Source: Polaromonas sp. (GTDB lineage Bacteria; Pseudomonadota; Gammaproteobacteria; Burkholderiales; Burkholderiaceae_C). From it: 17,599 bases of DNA. The translations under genes and the position numbers were made by a program. Position 1 is the stretch's first letter. Each line of letters opens with the position of its first letter. The notes beneath the pieces are model-generated. The model was given only the letters and a program-made list of their open reading frames with translations. It did no database searches and was not told the origin of the DNA. This document shows positions 1 to 7,971 of this stretch, one piece after another. Location of the stretch: NCBI GenBank assembly GCA_023259235.1, contig JAHFQQ010000029.1, positions 1 through 17,599 on the forward strand. Direction: 5' to 3'.

Positions 1-4
1 TAGT

Positions 5-361
5 TTAGGAGAAAGCGGGAGGCCCGCGCGCCGACAACGGCGCGGCGGTGAAACAGGTAACCGGCGCTGCCGCAATGCCTTGCAGCACATGGGTCAGCGC
101 TTGTGCCGGCTCGGCCGTCAGCGGTGCGTCCGGCGGTGGGGCGCTGCTGGTGGCGCACAGGGGGCAATCGAGCGTGAAACTGACGGCCTTTTTGCTGCCG
201 TCATCGCTCTTGACCAGCAGCTTCATCACGCCCGAACCCGAGCAGACCAGCTCCATTGCCTGTGGCTTGACCAGCGGCGAGGCCACCGCCGCGCCGAGCG
301 ACAGCACAAACCACAGCAGCACCAGGCGGGCGAGATTTTTGGCGGAGCGCAGGCTATGCAT
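5..361 (-). CDS. small exported DUF2946-like protein
   Basis: A 118-residue protein. Its N-terminus (residues 1-27) is a typical cleavable signal peptide: positively charged start (R5, K8, R12), a hydrophobic run LVLLWFVLSLGAAV, and a small-residue AVAS end. The mature part has a single Cys in LVCSGSG and a C-P-L-C pair in LDCPLCA, followed by a Pro/Ala-rich tail. This Cys spacing and the short secreted architecture resemble the DUF2946 family of betaproteobacteria, whose members often lie next to copper or TonB-dependent transport genes; the neighbour that would test this lies left of the window. Function is unknown; metal binding through the CPLC pair is inference. It is on the same strand as, and 70 bp downstream of, the Fis-type regulator, but nothing shows co-transcription. 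Confidence 0.7.
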   Translation of the reverse strand: MHSLRSAKNLARLVLLWFVLSLGAAVASPLVKPQAMELVCSGSGVMKLLVKSDDGSKKAVSFTLDCPLCATSSAPPPDAPLTAEPAQALTHVLQGIAAAPVTCFTAAPLSARGPPAFS

Positions 362-431
362 GACGGCCCATTATTACAAATATTGCCTGGCCCGACTTGC
401 CGGATTGGACGCAATACAACACTGGCACCGG

Positions 432-1571
432 TTATCTGTCGGGTTTGCCGCCCAGCCGGCGGTACACGGTGGCGCGGCTGACGCCCAGCGTTCTGGCCGC
501 TTTCATGACATTGCCCCTGGCTTCATTCACGGCTTTGCGTATCAAGGCTGTCTCAATGTCTTTCAGCGGCAGCTCAGGCGCCCGCGCCGCTGCGCCGCTG
601 CGCCGGCCCGACGTGGCCGGGCGATCCGGCCGCAGCGGCAGCGCGTGCAGGCGAAGGCCGGACCACAGGGGCACTTCAATGGACGCCTGCAAACCTGACA
701 CAGCGCCGGTTGCGGCATCAAACAGCCTCTCCCAGGGCATGGCAAACAGTTCGCTGCCGTGCACCGGCGCCGGATTGGCTGAATCAAGGTGCGCCACCAT
801 CTGCCGCGCCGCCGGATTGGCGCCCGTGACCCAGCCGTCCGCGTCCAGGCAGACCAGCCCGTCGCCGTCGTCTCCCAGGCAGTGCTGCGACCAGTTCAGC
901 CGGATCAGCAGATGATGCGGCCGGCCCTGCGTGAGTGCGTTTTCGATACTGCGCGCCGATTGCGTGACCAGGTGCTTGAGTTCGGGCCGCTCCACCGCGT
1001 CGACGCCCGTCAGGTCAAGCATCCCTGCGCAGCGCCCGTCCGGCCCGAACAGCGGGGCGCCGGCGCAGCTATAGGCGCAATTGGCGGTGAAAAAATGTTC
1101 GCCGCGATGCAGCCAGACTGGCTGCAGCTCGGTCAGGGCCGCGCCGATGGCCGTGGTGCCGACGCTTTGCTCGGACAGGTTCACGCCAATTCGCGTGATC
1201 AGGTCGGCGCGCCGGTCACGCCGGTCGATCGGGCCGTTCACGTCCACCACCACGCCATCGGCGTTGGTCAAGATGGCAAAGTAGCGGGTGCTGGCAATCG
1301 CCGCGCCAAGCTTGTCCAGCACCGGCCGGGCGGCCTGAAGCAGCACATGGTTGGCCTCCTCGGTGCGGCGTAGGGCTTGCGGCGCAATCACATCGAAGGC
1401 CACTTCCTGCTCCGGCCGCTTTCCGCTGGCCAGGCAGCGCCGCCAGGAGCGTTCGATCCACGGGTCGGCCAGCGCACCGGGCAGGCTTGTCCCGCATTCC
1501 AGCACCGCCTGGCGGGCTTGCGCGATCTGCCGCAGGCGTTGTTCGGCGGAGCGTATGAGAACAGACAGCAT
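432..1571 (-). CDS. GAF-PAS-Fis (AcoR-like) transcriptional regulator without AAA+ domain
   Basis: About 379 residues. The N-terminal third (PWIERSWRRCLASG, then a GAF-like region with GVNLSEQSVGTTAIGAAL and HFFTANCAYSCAGAPLF) matches the sensor half of AcoR-type activators. A PAS-like stretch follows (LVCLDADGWVTGANPAARQM). The C-terminus is a Fis-type helix-turn-helix (ALIRKAVNEARGNVMKAART, then LGVSRATVYRRL). In full-length relatives a sigma-54-interacting AAA+ domain sits between PAS and HTH; here only about 30 Pro/Arg/Ala-rich residues join them, with no Walker A or GAFTGA motif, so it cannot drive sigma-54 open-complex formation. I chose ATG 1571 because homology-like sequence begins there. 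The frame stays open to an ATG at 1757, but that extra segment looks non-coding; no good Shine-Dalgarno is seen for either start. It is divergent from the hydroxylase genes and probably regulates them (inference). Confidence 0.85.
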   Translation of the reverse strand: MLSVLIRSAEQRLRQIAQARQAVLECGTSLPGALADPWIERSWRRCLASGKRPEQEVAFDVIAPQALRRTEEANHVLLQAARPVLDKLGAAIASTRYFAILTNADGVVVDVNGPIDRRDRRADLITRIGVNLSEQSVGTTAIGAALTELQPVWLHRGEHFFTANCAYSCAGAPLFGPDGRCAGMLDLTGVDAVERPELKHLVTQSARSIENALTQGRPHHLLIRLNWSQHCLGDDGDGLVCLDADGWVTGANPAARQMVAHLDSANPAPVHGSELFAMPWERLFDAATGAVSGLQASIEVPLWSGLRLHALPLRPDRPATSGRRSGAAARAPELPLKDIETALIRKAVNEARGNVMKAARTLGVSRATVYRRLGGKPDR

Positions 1572-1682
1572 GCGTGGTTGAAATTGGGCGTCGGGAGCGA
1601 CAGCGTACCAGACCTGGCTGCGCCGTGCCACCTGGCCGTGAATTGCTCCATTTTGAGAATTTCGCGTGGGCTCGGCAGGATT

Positions 1683-1700
1683 CCTAGGGTTTAACCTAGG
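1683..1700. promoter_or_regulatory. candidate operator: twin CCTAGG half-sites
   Basis: CCTAGG-GTTTAA-CCTAGG lies in the 199-bp divergent spacer between the regulator (start 1571) and the small hydroxylase subunit (start 1771). Each half-site is itself palindromic, and the core GGTTTAACC (1688-1696) is a perfect dyad around a central T, so the site has nested two-fold symmetry suited to a dimeric or tetrameric HTH protein. Position and symmetry are seen directly; binding by the divergent Fis-type regulator is inference. I see no convincing -35/-10 pair in the spacer. Confidence 0.4.
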
Positions 1701-1770
1701 CCTGTAGGGAACTGCTGATCCAACAATGGAGTGTTTTACCCATAGCCCCAAGACCACAGGAGATTAGCCC

Positions 1771-2238
1771 ATGCAAGTACAGCTCAAAATCAACGGCAAA
1801 TCACAGAGCATCGAAACCCCTCCCAACACACTGCTGGTGCAGGTACTGCGCGAGCAGCTCCACCTGACCGGCACCCACGTGGGCTGCGATACTGCCCAGT
1901 GCGGTGCCTGCACCGTCATCATGGACGGGCGCGCCGTCAAGTCATGCAACATCCTGGCCGCGCAGGCCGAAGGGTGCGAGGTCACCACCATCGAGGGACT
2001 GGCCCAGCCCGACGGCACCATGCACCCGATGCAGGCGGCTTTCAAGGAGTGCCACGGCCTGCAGTGCGGTTTTTGCACCACCGGCATGGTCATGAACGCG
2101 GTCGATCTGTGCCAGCACCATCCCAAGGCCAGTGAAAGCGAAATCCGCGAGCTGCTCGAAGGCAACATCTGCCGCTGCACGGGCTACCAGAACATCGTCA
2201 AGGCGGTGCAGCAGGGCGCCGCCGCCATGGCGGCCTGA
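1771..2238 (+). CDS. coxS: molybdenum hydroxylase small subunit, [2Fe-2S] (CoxS-like)
   Basis: The 155-residue iron-sulfur subunit of a three-subunit xanthine oxidase-family hydroxylase. It would pass electrons from the Mo centre in the large subunit to FAD in the medium subunit. Residues 1-80 form the plant-ferredoxin-like domain, with cluster cysteines C39, C44, C47 (GCDTAQCGAC) and C59. The C-terminal helical domain carries the second cluster: C99 and C102 (QCGFCTTGM), C134 and C136 (NICRCTGY). All eight expected cysteines are present and the length is normal. The start at 1771 is supported by an AGGAG ribosome site about 8 nt upstream. It is the first gene of the cluster. The symbol reflects family resemblance; CO is not established as the substrate. 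The large subunit starts 97 bp downstream, an unusually wide gap for this operon type because a repeat sits in it. Confidence 0.95.
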   Translation: MQVQLKINGKSQSIETPPNTLLVQVLREQLHLTGTHVGCDTAQCGACTVIMDGRAVKSCNILAAQAEGCEVTTIEGLAQPDGTMHPMQAAFKECHGLQCGFCTTGMVMNAVDLCQHHPKASESEIRELLEGNICRCTGYQNIVKAVQQGAAAMAA

Positions 2239-2239
2239 G

Positions 2240-2273
2240 ATTGCCGTCATTGCGAGCAAAGCGCGGCAATCCA
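2240..2273. repeat. CATTGCGAGC-type palindromic intergenic repeat
   Basis: The spacer between the small- and large-subunit genes begins with ATTGCCG (2240-2246) and closes with CGGCAAT (2264-2270), a perfect 7-bp inverted repeat around CATTGCGAGC and AAAGC. The arrangement gtCATTGCGAGC...aGC...GGCAATCC matches a short palindromic repeat that I recall as scattered in many copies in several bacterial lineages. It begins two bases after the coxS stop, inside a presumed polycistronic message, so its RNA hairpin could act as a processing or stability element between the two cistrons. That role is inference. Confidence 0.7.
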
Positions 2274-2335
2274 TAGCACCGCCGTATCACGAGTTGCCGT
2301 TTCACCAAATTTCCCCATCTTTCAGGAGTACACAA

Positions 2336-4711
2336 ATGGGTGCATCCGATTTCGTCAATCTGCCAAATATTGGCGCTTCCATCCGCCGCAAGGAAGACTA
2401 CCGGTTTCTGACCGGCGGCGGGCAATACACCGACGACATCACGCTGGCCAACCAGAGCTACGCGGTGTTCGTGCGCTCGCCGCATGCGCACGCCAACATC
2501 AAGGGCATCGACACTGCTGCCGCCAGGGCGGCTCCCGGTGTGCTCGGCGTATTTGTCGGCGCTGACGTGGCGGCCGACAAGCTTAACGGGCTGCCGTGCG
2601 GCTGGCTGATTACCAGCACCGACGGCACGCCCATGAAGGAGCCGCCGCACCCGATCCTGGCGCAGGGCAAGGTGCGCTATGTCGGCGACCACGTTGCCAT
2701 GGTGGTGGCCGAGACGCTGGAGCAGGCCAAAAATGCCGCCGAGCTGGTCGAGGTGGACTACGACGTCCTGACCGCCGTCGTGAAAGTCACCGACGCCGCC
2801 AGGGCCGCGCCCCTGCACGATGCCGCGCCCGACAACCACTGCTACAAGTGGGCCATCGGCGACAAGGCGCAGGTTGACGCGGCCTTTGCCGCGGCCGCCC
2901 ATGTCACCAAACTCGACCTGGTCAATAACCGCCTGATTCCCAACGCCATGGAGCCGCGCGCGGTGATTGGCTCATACAACCGCGCCACCGACGAATACAC
3001 GCTGTACGTGTCGAACCAGAACCCGCACGTCGAGCGCCTGCTGCTCACCGCGTTCGTGATGGGCCTGCCCGAGCACAAGGTGCGCGTGATCGCGCCCGAC
3101 GTGGGCGGCGGCTTCGGCTCCAAGATCTATCTGTATGCCGAAGACGTGTGCCTGACCTGGGCCGCCAAAAAGCTCAACCGCAGCATCAAATGGACGGCCG
3201 AGCGCAGCGAATCATTTGTCAGCGACGCGCATGGCCGCGACCACGTCAGCCATGCCGAAATGGCGCTGGACAAAGACGGCAAATTTCTGGCGCTGCGCGT
3301 GCACACCAACGCCAACATGGGGGCCTATCTGTCGACCTTTGCGCCGTCGATACCCACCATTTTGTATGCAACCCTGCTGGCCGGCCAGTACACCACGCCG
3401 CAGATTTATGTCGAGGTCGATGCCTGGTTCACCAACACCGCGCCGGTCGATGCCTACCGCGGCGCCGGCCGTCCCGAGGCGACCTATCTGCTGGAGCGGC
3501 TGGTCACGCGCGCCGGCTGGGAGCTCGGCCTGGCCCAGGATGAAATCCGCCGCCGTAACATGATCACCCAGTTCCCCTACCAGACGCCGGTGGCGCTGCA
3601 GTACGACGTGGGCGACTTTCATTCCCTGATCAACCGCGCCAACGAGCTGGCCGACATTGCCGGCCTGGAGCAGCGCAAGGCCGCTTCCAGGGCCAGTGGC
3701 AAGGTGCGCGGCATCGGCTACTCCAGCTACATCGAGGCCTGCGGCCTGGCGCCGAGCAACATTGCCGGTGCGCTGGGGGCCCGCGCCGGCTTGTTCGAGT
3801 GCGGCGAGGTGCGGGTTCACCCCACCGGCAGCGTGACGGTGTTTACCGGCTCGCACAGCCACGGGCAGGGCCACGAAACCACCTTCGCCCAGGTGGTGGC
3901 TGCGCGCCTGGGCATTGCGGTTGACCAGGTCGATGTGGTGCACGGCGACACCGGGCGCGTGCCTTTCGGCATGGGCACCTATGGCTCGCGTTCCCTGGCG
4001 GTTGGCGGTTCGGCCATCATGAAGGCGCTTGACAAGATCGAGACCAAGGCCAAGAAAATCGCCGCCCACCTGATGGAGGCGAGCGACGCCGACGTGGAAT
4101 TTGCCAACGGCGAATTCACCATCAAGGGCACCGACAAGAAGGTCACGTTCGGCCAGGTGGCGCTCACCGCCTATGTGCCGCACAACTACCCGCTTGACAA
4201 GCTTGAGCCCGGCCTGAATGAAACCGCGTTCTACGACCCGACCAACTTCACCTTCCCGGCCGGCACCCACATCTGCGAAGTGGAGATCGACCCGGCCACG
4301 GGCGAAGTGCGGGTCGACCGCTTCACCGCGGTGGACGATTTTGGCACCATCATCAACCCGATGATCGTGGCCGGCCAGGTGCATGGCGGAGTGGCGCAGG
4401 GCATCGGCCAGGCGCTGTTTGAGCGCTGCGTCTATGACGAGGAATCGGGCCAGTTGCTGACCGGCTCGATGATGGATTACGCCATGCCACGCGCCGAAGA
4501 CATTCCCAATTTCACCCTTGACACGCTGTCAACCCCGTGCAGCCACAACCCGCTGGGCTCCAAGGGTTGCGGCGAGGCCGGCGCCATCGGCTCGCCGCCG
4601 GCGGTGATCAATGCCGTGCTCGACGCACTCAAACCACTGGGCGTGACCGAGTTCGACATGCCCGCATCGCCCGGACGCGTCTGGCAGGCCATTGAATCGG
4701 CCAAACACTGA
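2336..4711 (+). CDS. molybdenum hydroxylase large subunit, form II CoxL-like
   Basis: A 791-residue catalytic subunit that would bind the molybdopterin cytosine dinucleotide cofactor and hydroxylate the substrate. The N-terminus (GASIRRKEDYRFLTGGGQYT) is typical of the family's first domain. Mo-cofactor-binding landmarks follow: DVGGGFGSK, the active-site loop AYRGAGR at residues 373-379, GSHSHGQGHETTFAQ, GTYGSRS, and GCGEAG with the catalytic base E747 near the C-terminus. True aerobic CO dehydrogenases (form I) carry AYxCSFR with a Cu-binding Cys; here that Cys is a Gly, so this is form II/CODH-like and the substrate is unknown. The start is ATG 2336, preceded by CAGGAG at 8-9 nt; the same frame is open further left to 2132, but that part runs through coxS in another frame. 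The medium subunit follows 23 bp downstream. Confidence 0.95.
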   Translation: MGASDFVNLPNIGASIRRKEDYRFLTGGGQYTDDITLANQSYAVFVRSPHAHANIKGIDTAAARAAPGVLGVFVGADVAADKLNGLPCGWLITSTDGTPMKEPPHPILAQGKVRYVGDHVAMVVAETLEQAKNAAELVEVDYDVLTAVVKVTDAARAAPLHDAAPDNHCYKWAIGDKAQVDAAFAAAAHVTKLDLVNNRLIPNAMEPRAVIGSYNRATDEYTLYVSNQNPHVERLLLTAFVMGLPEHKVRVIAPDVGGGFGSKIYLYAEDVCLTWAAKKLNRSIKWTAERSESFVSDAHGRDHVSHAEMALDKDGKFLALRVHTNANMGAYLSTFAPSIPTILYATLLAGQYTTPQIYVEVDAWFTNTAPVDAYRGAGRPEATYLLERLVTRAGWELGLAQDEIRRRNMITQFPYQTPVALQYDVGDFHSLINRANELADIAGLEQRKAASRASGKVRGIGYSSYIEACGLAPSNIAGALGARAGLFECGEVRVHPTGSVTVFTGSHSHGQGHETTFAQVVAARLGIAVDQVDVVHGDTGRVPFGMGTYGSRSLAVGGSAIMKALDKIETKAKKIAAHLMEASDADVEFANGEFTIKGTDKKVTFGQVALTAYVPHNYPLDKLEPGLNETAFYDPTNFTFPAGTHICEVEIDPATGEVRVDRFTAVDDFGTIINPMIVAGQVHGGVAQGIGQALFERCVYDEESGQLLTGSMMDYAMPRAEDIPNFTLDTLSTPCSHNPLGSKGCGEAGAIGSPPAVINAVLDALKPLGVTEFDMPASPGRVWQAIESAKH

Positions 4712-4734
4712 AACCCTTCCAAGGAGACACCACC

Positions 4735-5526
4735 ATGTATGCATTCACCCTGGAACGCCCCACCACCCTGGCTGCCGCTGCGCAGCTCACCGCCGACGGC
4801 GCCAAAGCCCTGGCTGGCGGCCAGACCCTGCTGGCGTCAATGAAGCAGCGCCTGGCCAGCCCCGATCAGCTGGCCGACCTGAGCGGCATCAAGGAGCTCA
4901 GCGGCATCAGGCGCGAGGGCAATGACTTTGTCATCGGCGCCATGATGCGCCATGCCGACGTTGCCGCCAATGCCGAACTGAAGGCGGCCTTGCCCGCGCT
5001 GGCCGGGCTGGCGGCGCACATCGGCGACCGCCAGGTGCGCGCCATGGGCACGCTGGGCGGTTCGGTGGCCAACAACGACCCCGCCGCCTGCTACCCCAGC
5101 GCGGTGCTGGCGCTGGGCGCAACCATTCACACCACCGCGCGCAAGATCGCCGCCGACGACTTTTTCCTTGGCATGTTTGCCACCGCGCTGAACGAGGGCG
5201 AACTGATTACCGCCATCAGTTTTCCCATTCCGAAGCGCGCCGCCTACATGAAATTCAAGCAGCCGGCCTCGCGCTTTGCGCTGGTGGGTGTGTTCATTGC
5301 GCAGTTTGACGCCGGCGTGCGCGTCGCCGTGACCGGCGCGGCCAACGGCGTGTTCCGGCATGCCGGGCTGGAAGCGGCCTTGAGCAAGAGCTTTACCCCG
5401 CAGGCCGCGGCGGCCGTCAAGATCGATGCCTCGGAACTCAACAGCGACATCCATGCCACGGCGGCCTACCGCGCCAACCTGATCAGCGTGCAAACCCAGC
5501 GCGGCGTGGCCAAGGCGCTCGGCTAG
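4735..5526 (+). CDS. coxM: molybdenum hydroxylase medium subunit, FAD-binding (CoxM-like)
   Basis: The 263-residue flavoprotein subunit that would accept electrons from the iron-sulfur subunit and pass them to an external acceptor. Two FAD-contact motifs are visible: AGGQTLLASMKQR (starting at residue 27; family form AGGQSLLP) and GTLGGSVANNDPAACYP (residues 105-121; family form TxGGnlaxaDPaxd). The remainder (from about residue 155, FPIPKRAAYMKFKQPASRFA onward) is the CO_deh_flav_C type C-terminal domain. It lacks the extra FeS-binding Cys-rich loop of some relatives. AAGGAG precedes the ATG at about 9 nt. It closes the structural-gene trio and is followed 14 bp later by a strong terminator-like hairpin. 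Confidence 0.94.
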   Translation: MYAFTLERPTTLAAAAQLTADGAKALAGGQTLLASMKQRLASPDQLADLSGIKELSGIRREGNDFVIGAMMRHADVAANAELKAALPALAGLAAHIGDRQVRAMGTLGGSVANNDPAACYPSAVLALGATIHTTARKIAADDFFLGMFATALNEGELITAISFPIPKRAAYMKFKQPASRFALVGVFIAQFDAGVRVAVTGAANGVFRHAGLEAALSKSFTPQAAAAVKIDASELNSDIHATAAYRANLISVQTQRGVAKALG

Positions 5527-5540
5527 GCGGCCGGTACCTG

Positions 5541-5570
5541 AAAACCCGGCGCTGCCAAGCGTCGGGTTTT
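5541..5570 (+). terminator. rho-independent terminator-like hairpin after coxM
   Basis: AAAACCCGGCGCT (5541-5553) pairs with AGCGTCGGGTTTT (5558-5570) across the loop GCCA. This is a 13-bp stem with a single G-T wobble, and its 3' arm ends in four Ts. The flanking A and T runs make it look like a bidirectional intrinsic terminator. It lies 14 bp after the medium-subunit stop and before the accessory genes, so it probably ends or attenuates the structural-gene message. Confidence 0.8.
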
Positions 5571-5593
5571 CCGCCATTATCTTAAGCATTTTA

Positions 5594-5644
5594 GGCCTCC
5601 CGCCCATGTGTAGCGGGCGTGAGCAGCTATTAAAGTCATAGTAA
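5594..5644 (+). repeat. dispersed hairpin repeat, copy 1 (upstream of moxR)
   Basis: AGGCCTCCCGCCCATGTG continues through GGGCGTGAGCAGCTATTAAA. The stem CGCCC (5601-5605)/GGGCG (5615-5619) is followed by AGCAGCTATTAAA and a TCATAGTAA tail. It shares the layout and the AGCTATTAAA core with copies at 9710-9760 and 10692-10743. It ends about 17 nt before the moxR ATG. I recall similar GC-rich hairpin plus AGCTATTAAA units as common intergenic repeats in Comamonadaceae; that recollection was not checked. Confidence 0.65.
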
Positions 5645-5661
5645 TTGACAGATCGATTCCG

Positions 5662-6573
<912 letters not shown>

Positions 6574-6619
6574 GACGGATGGTGCAAGTCCTGGGCTATT
6601 TCCCGCATCGATTCGAGGA

Positions 6620-6734
6620 GTACACGAAGTGACAAGCATCGTGGATCTCTATTTCAGCAGGGGCCGCGGATCTGGCTTCGCCAGTCCGCAGGAGCGCCCC
6701 CTCTGGGGGCAGCGTAGTACACGAAGCGACAAGC
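6620..6734. repeat. direct-repeat-flanked double-hairpin element between moxR and coxE
   Basis: GTACACGAAGTGACAAGC (6620-6637) recurs as GTACACGAAGCGACAAGC (6717-6734), 17 of 18 identical, 97 bp apart. Between them are two tandem hairpins. The first is GCGGA-T-CTGGC (6666-6676) with GCCAGTCCGC (6680-6689), 10 bp with one bulged T and a TTC loop. The second is GCCCCC-TCT-GGGGGC (6696-6710), a perfect 6-bp stem. The sequence resembles an intergenic unit I recall from Comamonadaceae genomes (gcgccccctctgggggcagcg... cgtgggggc). It fills most of the 171-bp gap between two genes that usually abut, so a small mobile or REP-type insertion is likely. Confidence 0.7.
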
Positions 6735-6744
6735 GTGGGGGCTC

Positions 6745-7929
6745 ATGTTATTAGGTGACGCACGCCGCGGCAAACTCGCTGACAACATTGCCGGTTTTGG
6801 GCGGGCCTTGCGCCGCGCCGGCGTCAAGGTGGACAGCCAGCGCATCGCGCTGGCCAAGGAAGCCGCGCTGGCCGTTGGCATCGGCGAAAAGGAAGACCTG
6901 AGCGCGGCCTTCGAGGCCGTCATGGTCAGCCGCGAGCAGGACCGCCTGGTGTTTCGTGAACTGTTCGATGTGTATTTTCAGGACCCGAAAGTGGCCAACA
7001 AGCTGCTGGCGCAAATGCTGCCCAGCGCCGAAGGCACGGCCGAGCCGAGCAAGCGCCGTCCGCGTGTGCGCGAGGCGCTGGCGCCGCAAAAGGCCTTTGG
7101 CCAGCAGGCCAGGCCCGCTACCGAGGACCAGAAGGTCGAGTTTGACGCCGCCATGACGGCCAGCGACATCGAGCGCCTGCAGCACGCCGACTTCAACGCG
7201 CTTTCGGCCACCGAGTACCGTCTGGTCGAACGTTTGGCGCGCGACATCAAGCTGCCGCTGCCGCACTTTGCCTCGCGCCGCAGCCGGCCCGCGGCCTCGG
7301 GCGCGCGCATCCACTGGCCGGGCGTGATGCACCGGGCCGCCTCCACCTGCGGCGAACTGATGCAACTGCCGCGGCTGGCGCGGCGCGAGCAGGCGCTGCC
7401 CCTGCTGGTGCTGGTGGACGTATCTGGCTCGATGGAGCGCTATGCGCGTTTGCTGCTGGCCTTTTTGCACGCCGCCACGCGCCGCCATCCGCAGCGCGAT
7501 GTGTTTGCCTTCGGCATGCATCTGACCGACCTGACGCCGGCCTTTCACCAGGCTGATACCGATGAGATGCTGGCCCATGCCAGCCTGGCGATTGAAGACT
7601 TTGCCGGCGGCACCCGGCTCGGCGCTTCGCTGGCCAGTTTGCGCCAGCTCCATGCGCGCAGGCTGGTCGGGCGGCGCACCATCGTGCTGATCATCACCGA
7701 CGGCCTGGACACCGGCGAGCCGGCCGAGCTGGCGCAAGAGCTGGCCTGGCTGCGCCGGCGCAGCCGCCGCCTGCTGTGGCTCAACCCCTTGCTGCGCTTT
7801 GACGGCTACGCGCCGCTGGCGCGCGGCGCGGCGGTGCTGCACGCCCATGCGCACGGCATGCTGGCGGTGCACAACCTGGCCAAGCTGGAGGAGCTGGCAG
7901 CCAGCCTGGCGACACTGATGAAAACCTAG
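6745..7929 (+). CDS. coxE: VWA-domain protein (CoxE-like)
   Basis: A 394-residue protein. Its N-terminal half (GKLADNIAGFGRALRRAGVK onward) is the usual CoxE helical domain. The C-terminal half is a von Willebrand A domain with an intact MIDAS metal site: DVSGS (D225, S227, S229), T290 in AGGTRLG, and D319 in IITDGLD. CoxE works with the MoxR-type ATPase CoxD in maturing the hydroxylase. The start at 6745 leaves only eight residues before the conserved N-terminus; a GGGGG run about 3-8 nt upstream is a poor ribosome site. The repeat element at 6620-6734 may have displaced an earlier upstream start. The very Arg-rich region (about residues 345-356) before the last strand is normal for the family. 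coxG follows after 42 bp. Confidence 0.92.
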   Translation: MLLGDARRGKLADNIAGFGRALRRAGVKVDSQRIALAKEAALAVGIGEKEDLSAAFEAVMVSREQDRLVFRELFDVYFQDPKVANKLLAQMLPSAEGTAEPSKRRPRVREALAPQKAFGQQARPATEDQKVEFDAAMTASDIERLQHADFNALSATEYRLVERLARDIKLPLPHFASRRSRPAASGARIHWPGVMHRAASTCGELMQLPRLARREQALPLLVLVDVSGSMERYARLLLAFLHAATRRHPQRDVFAFGMHLTDLTPAFHQADTDEMLAHASLAIEDFAGGTRLGASLASLRQLHARRLVGRRTIVLIITDGLDTGEPAELAQELAWLRRRSRRLLWLNPLLRFDGYAPLARGAAVLHAHAHGMLAVHNLAKLEELAASLATLMKT

Positions 7930-7971
7930 CGCCAATTTTCGGCTGATCAGAAATTAACCAAGGACCCCATC

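Noticed and set aside
1633..1647. Sigma-54-like promoter TGGCCGTGAATTGCT upstream of the small subunit gene
   Set aside because: GG-to-GC spacing is one base short of the strict -24/-12 arrangement, and the paired regulator lacks the AAA+ domain needed for sigma-54 activation.
2132..2335. Upstream extension of the large subunit frame to an ATG at 2132
   Set aside because: The extra 68 codons run through coxS in another frame and through the intergenic repeat; ATG 2336 has a good ribosome site and begins at the conserved N-terminus.
2336..4711. Annotation as aerobic carbon monoxide dehydrogenase (form I CoxL)
   Set aside because: The active-site loop is AYRGAGR; the Cu-binding Cys of AYxCSFR is absent.
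6629..6754. 41-codon frame from GTG 6629 with AGGAG upstream, ending across the coxE start
   Set aside because: It consists almost entirely of the repeat/hairpin sequence, so the reading frame is probably incidental; noted only as a possible displaced start signal.
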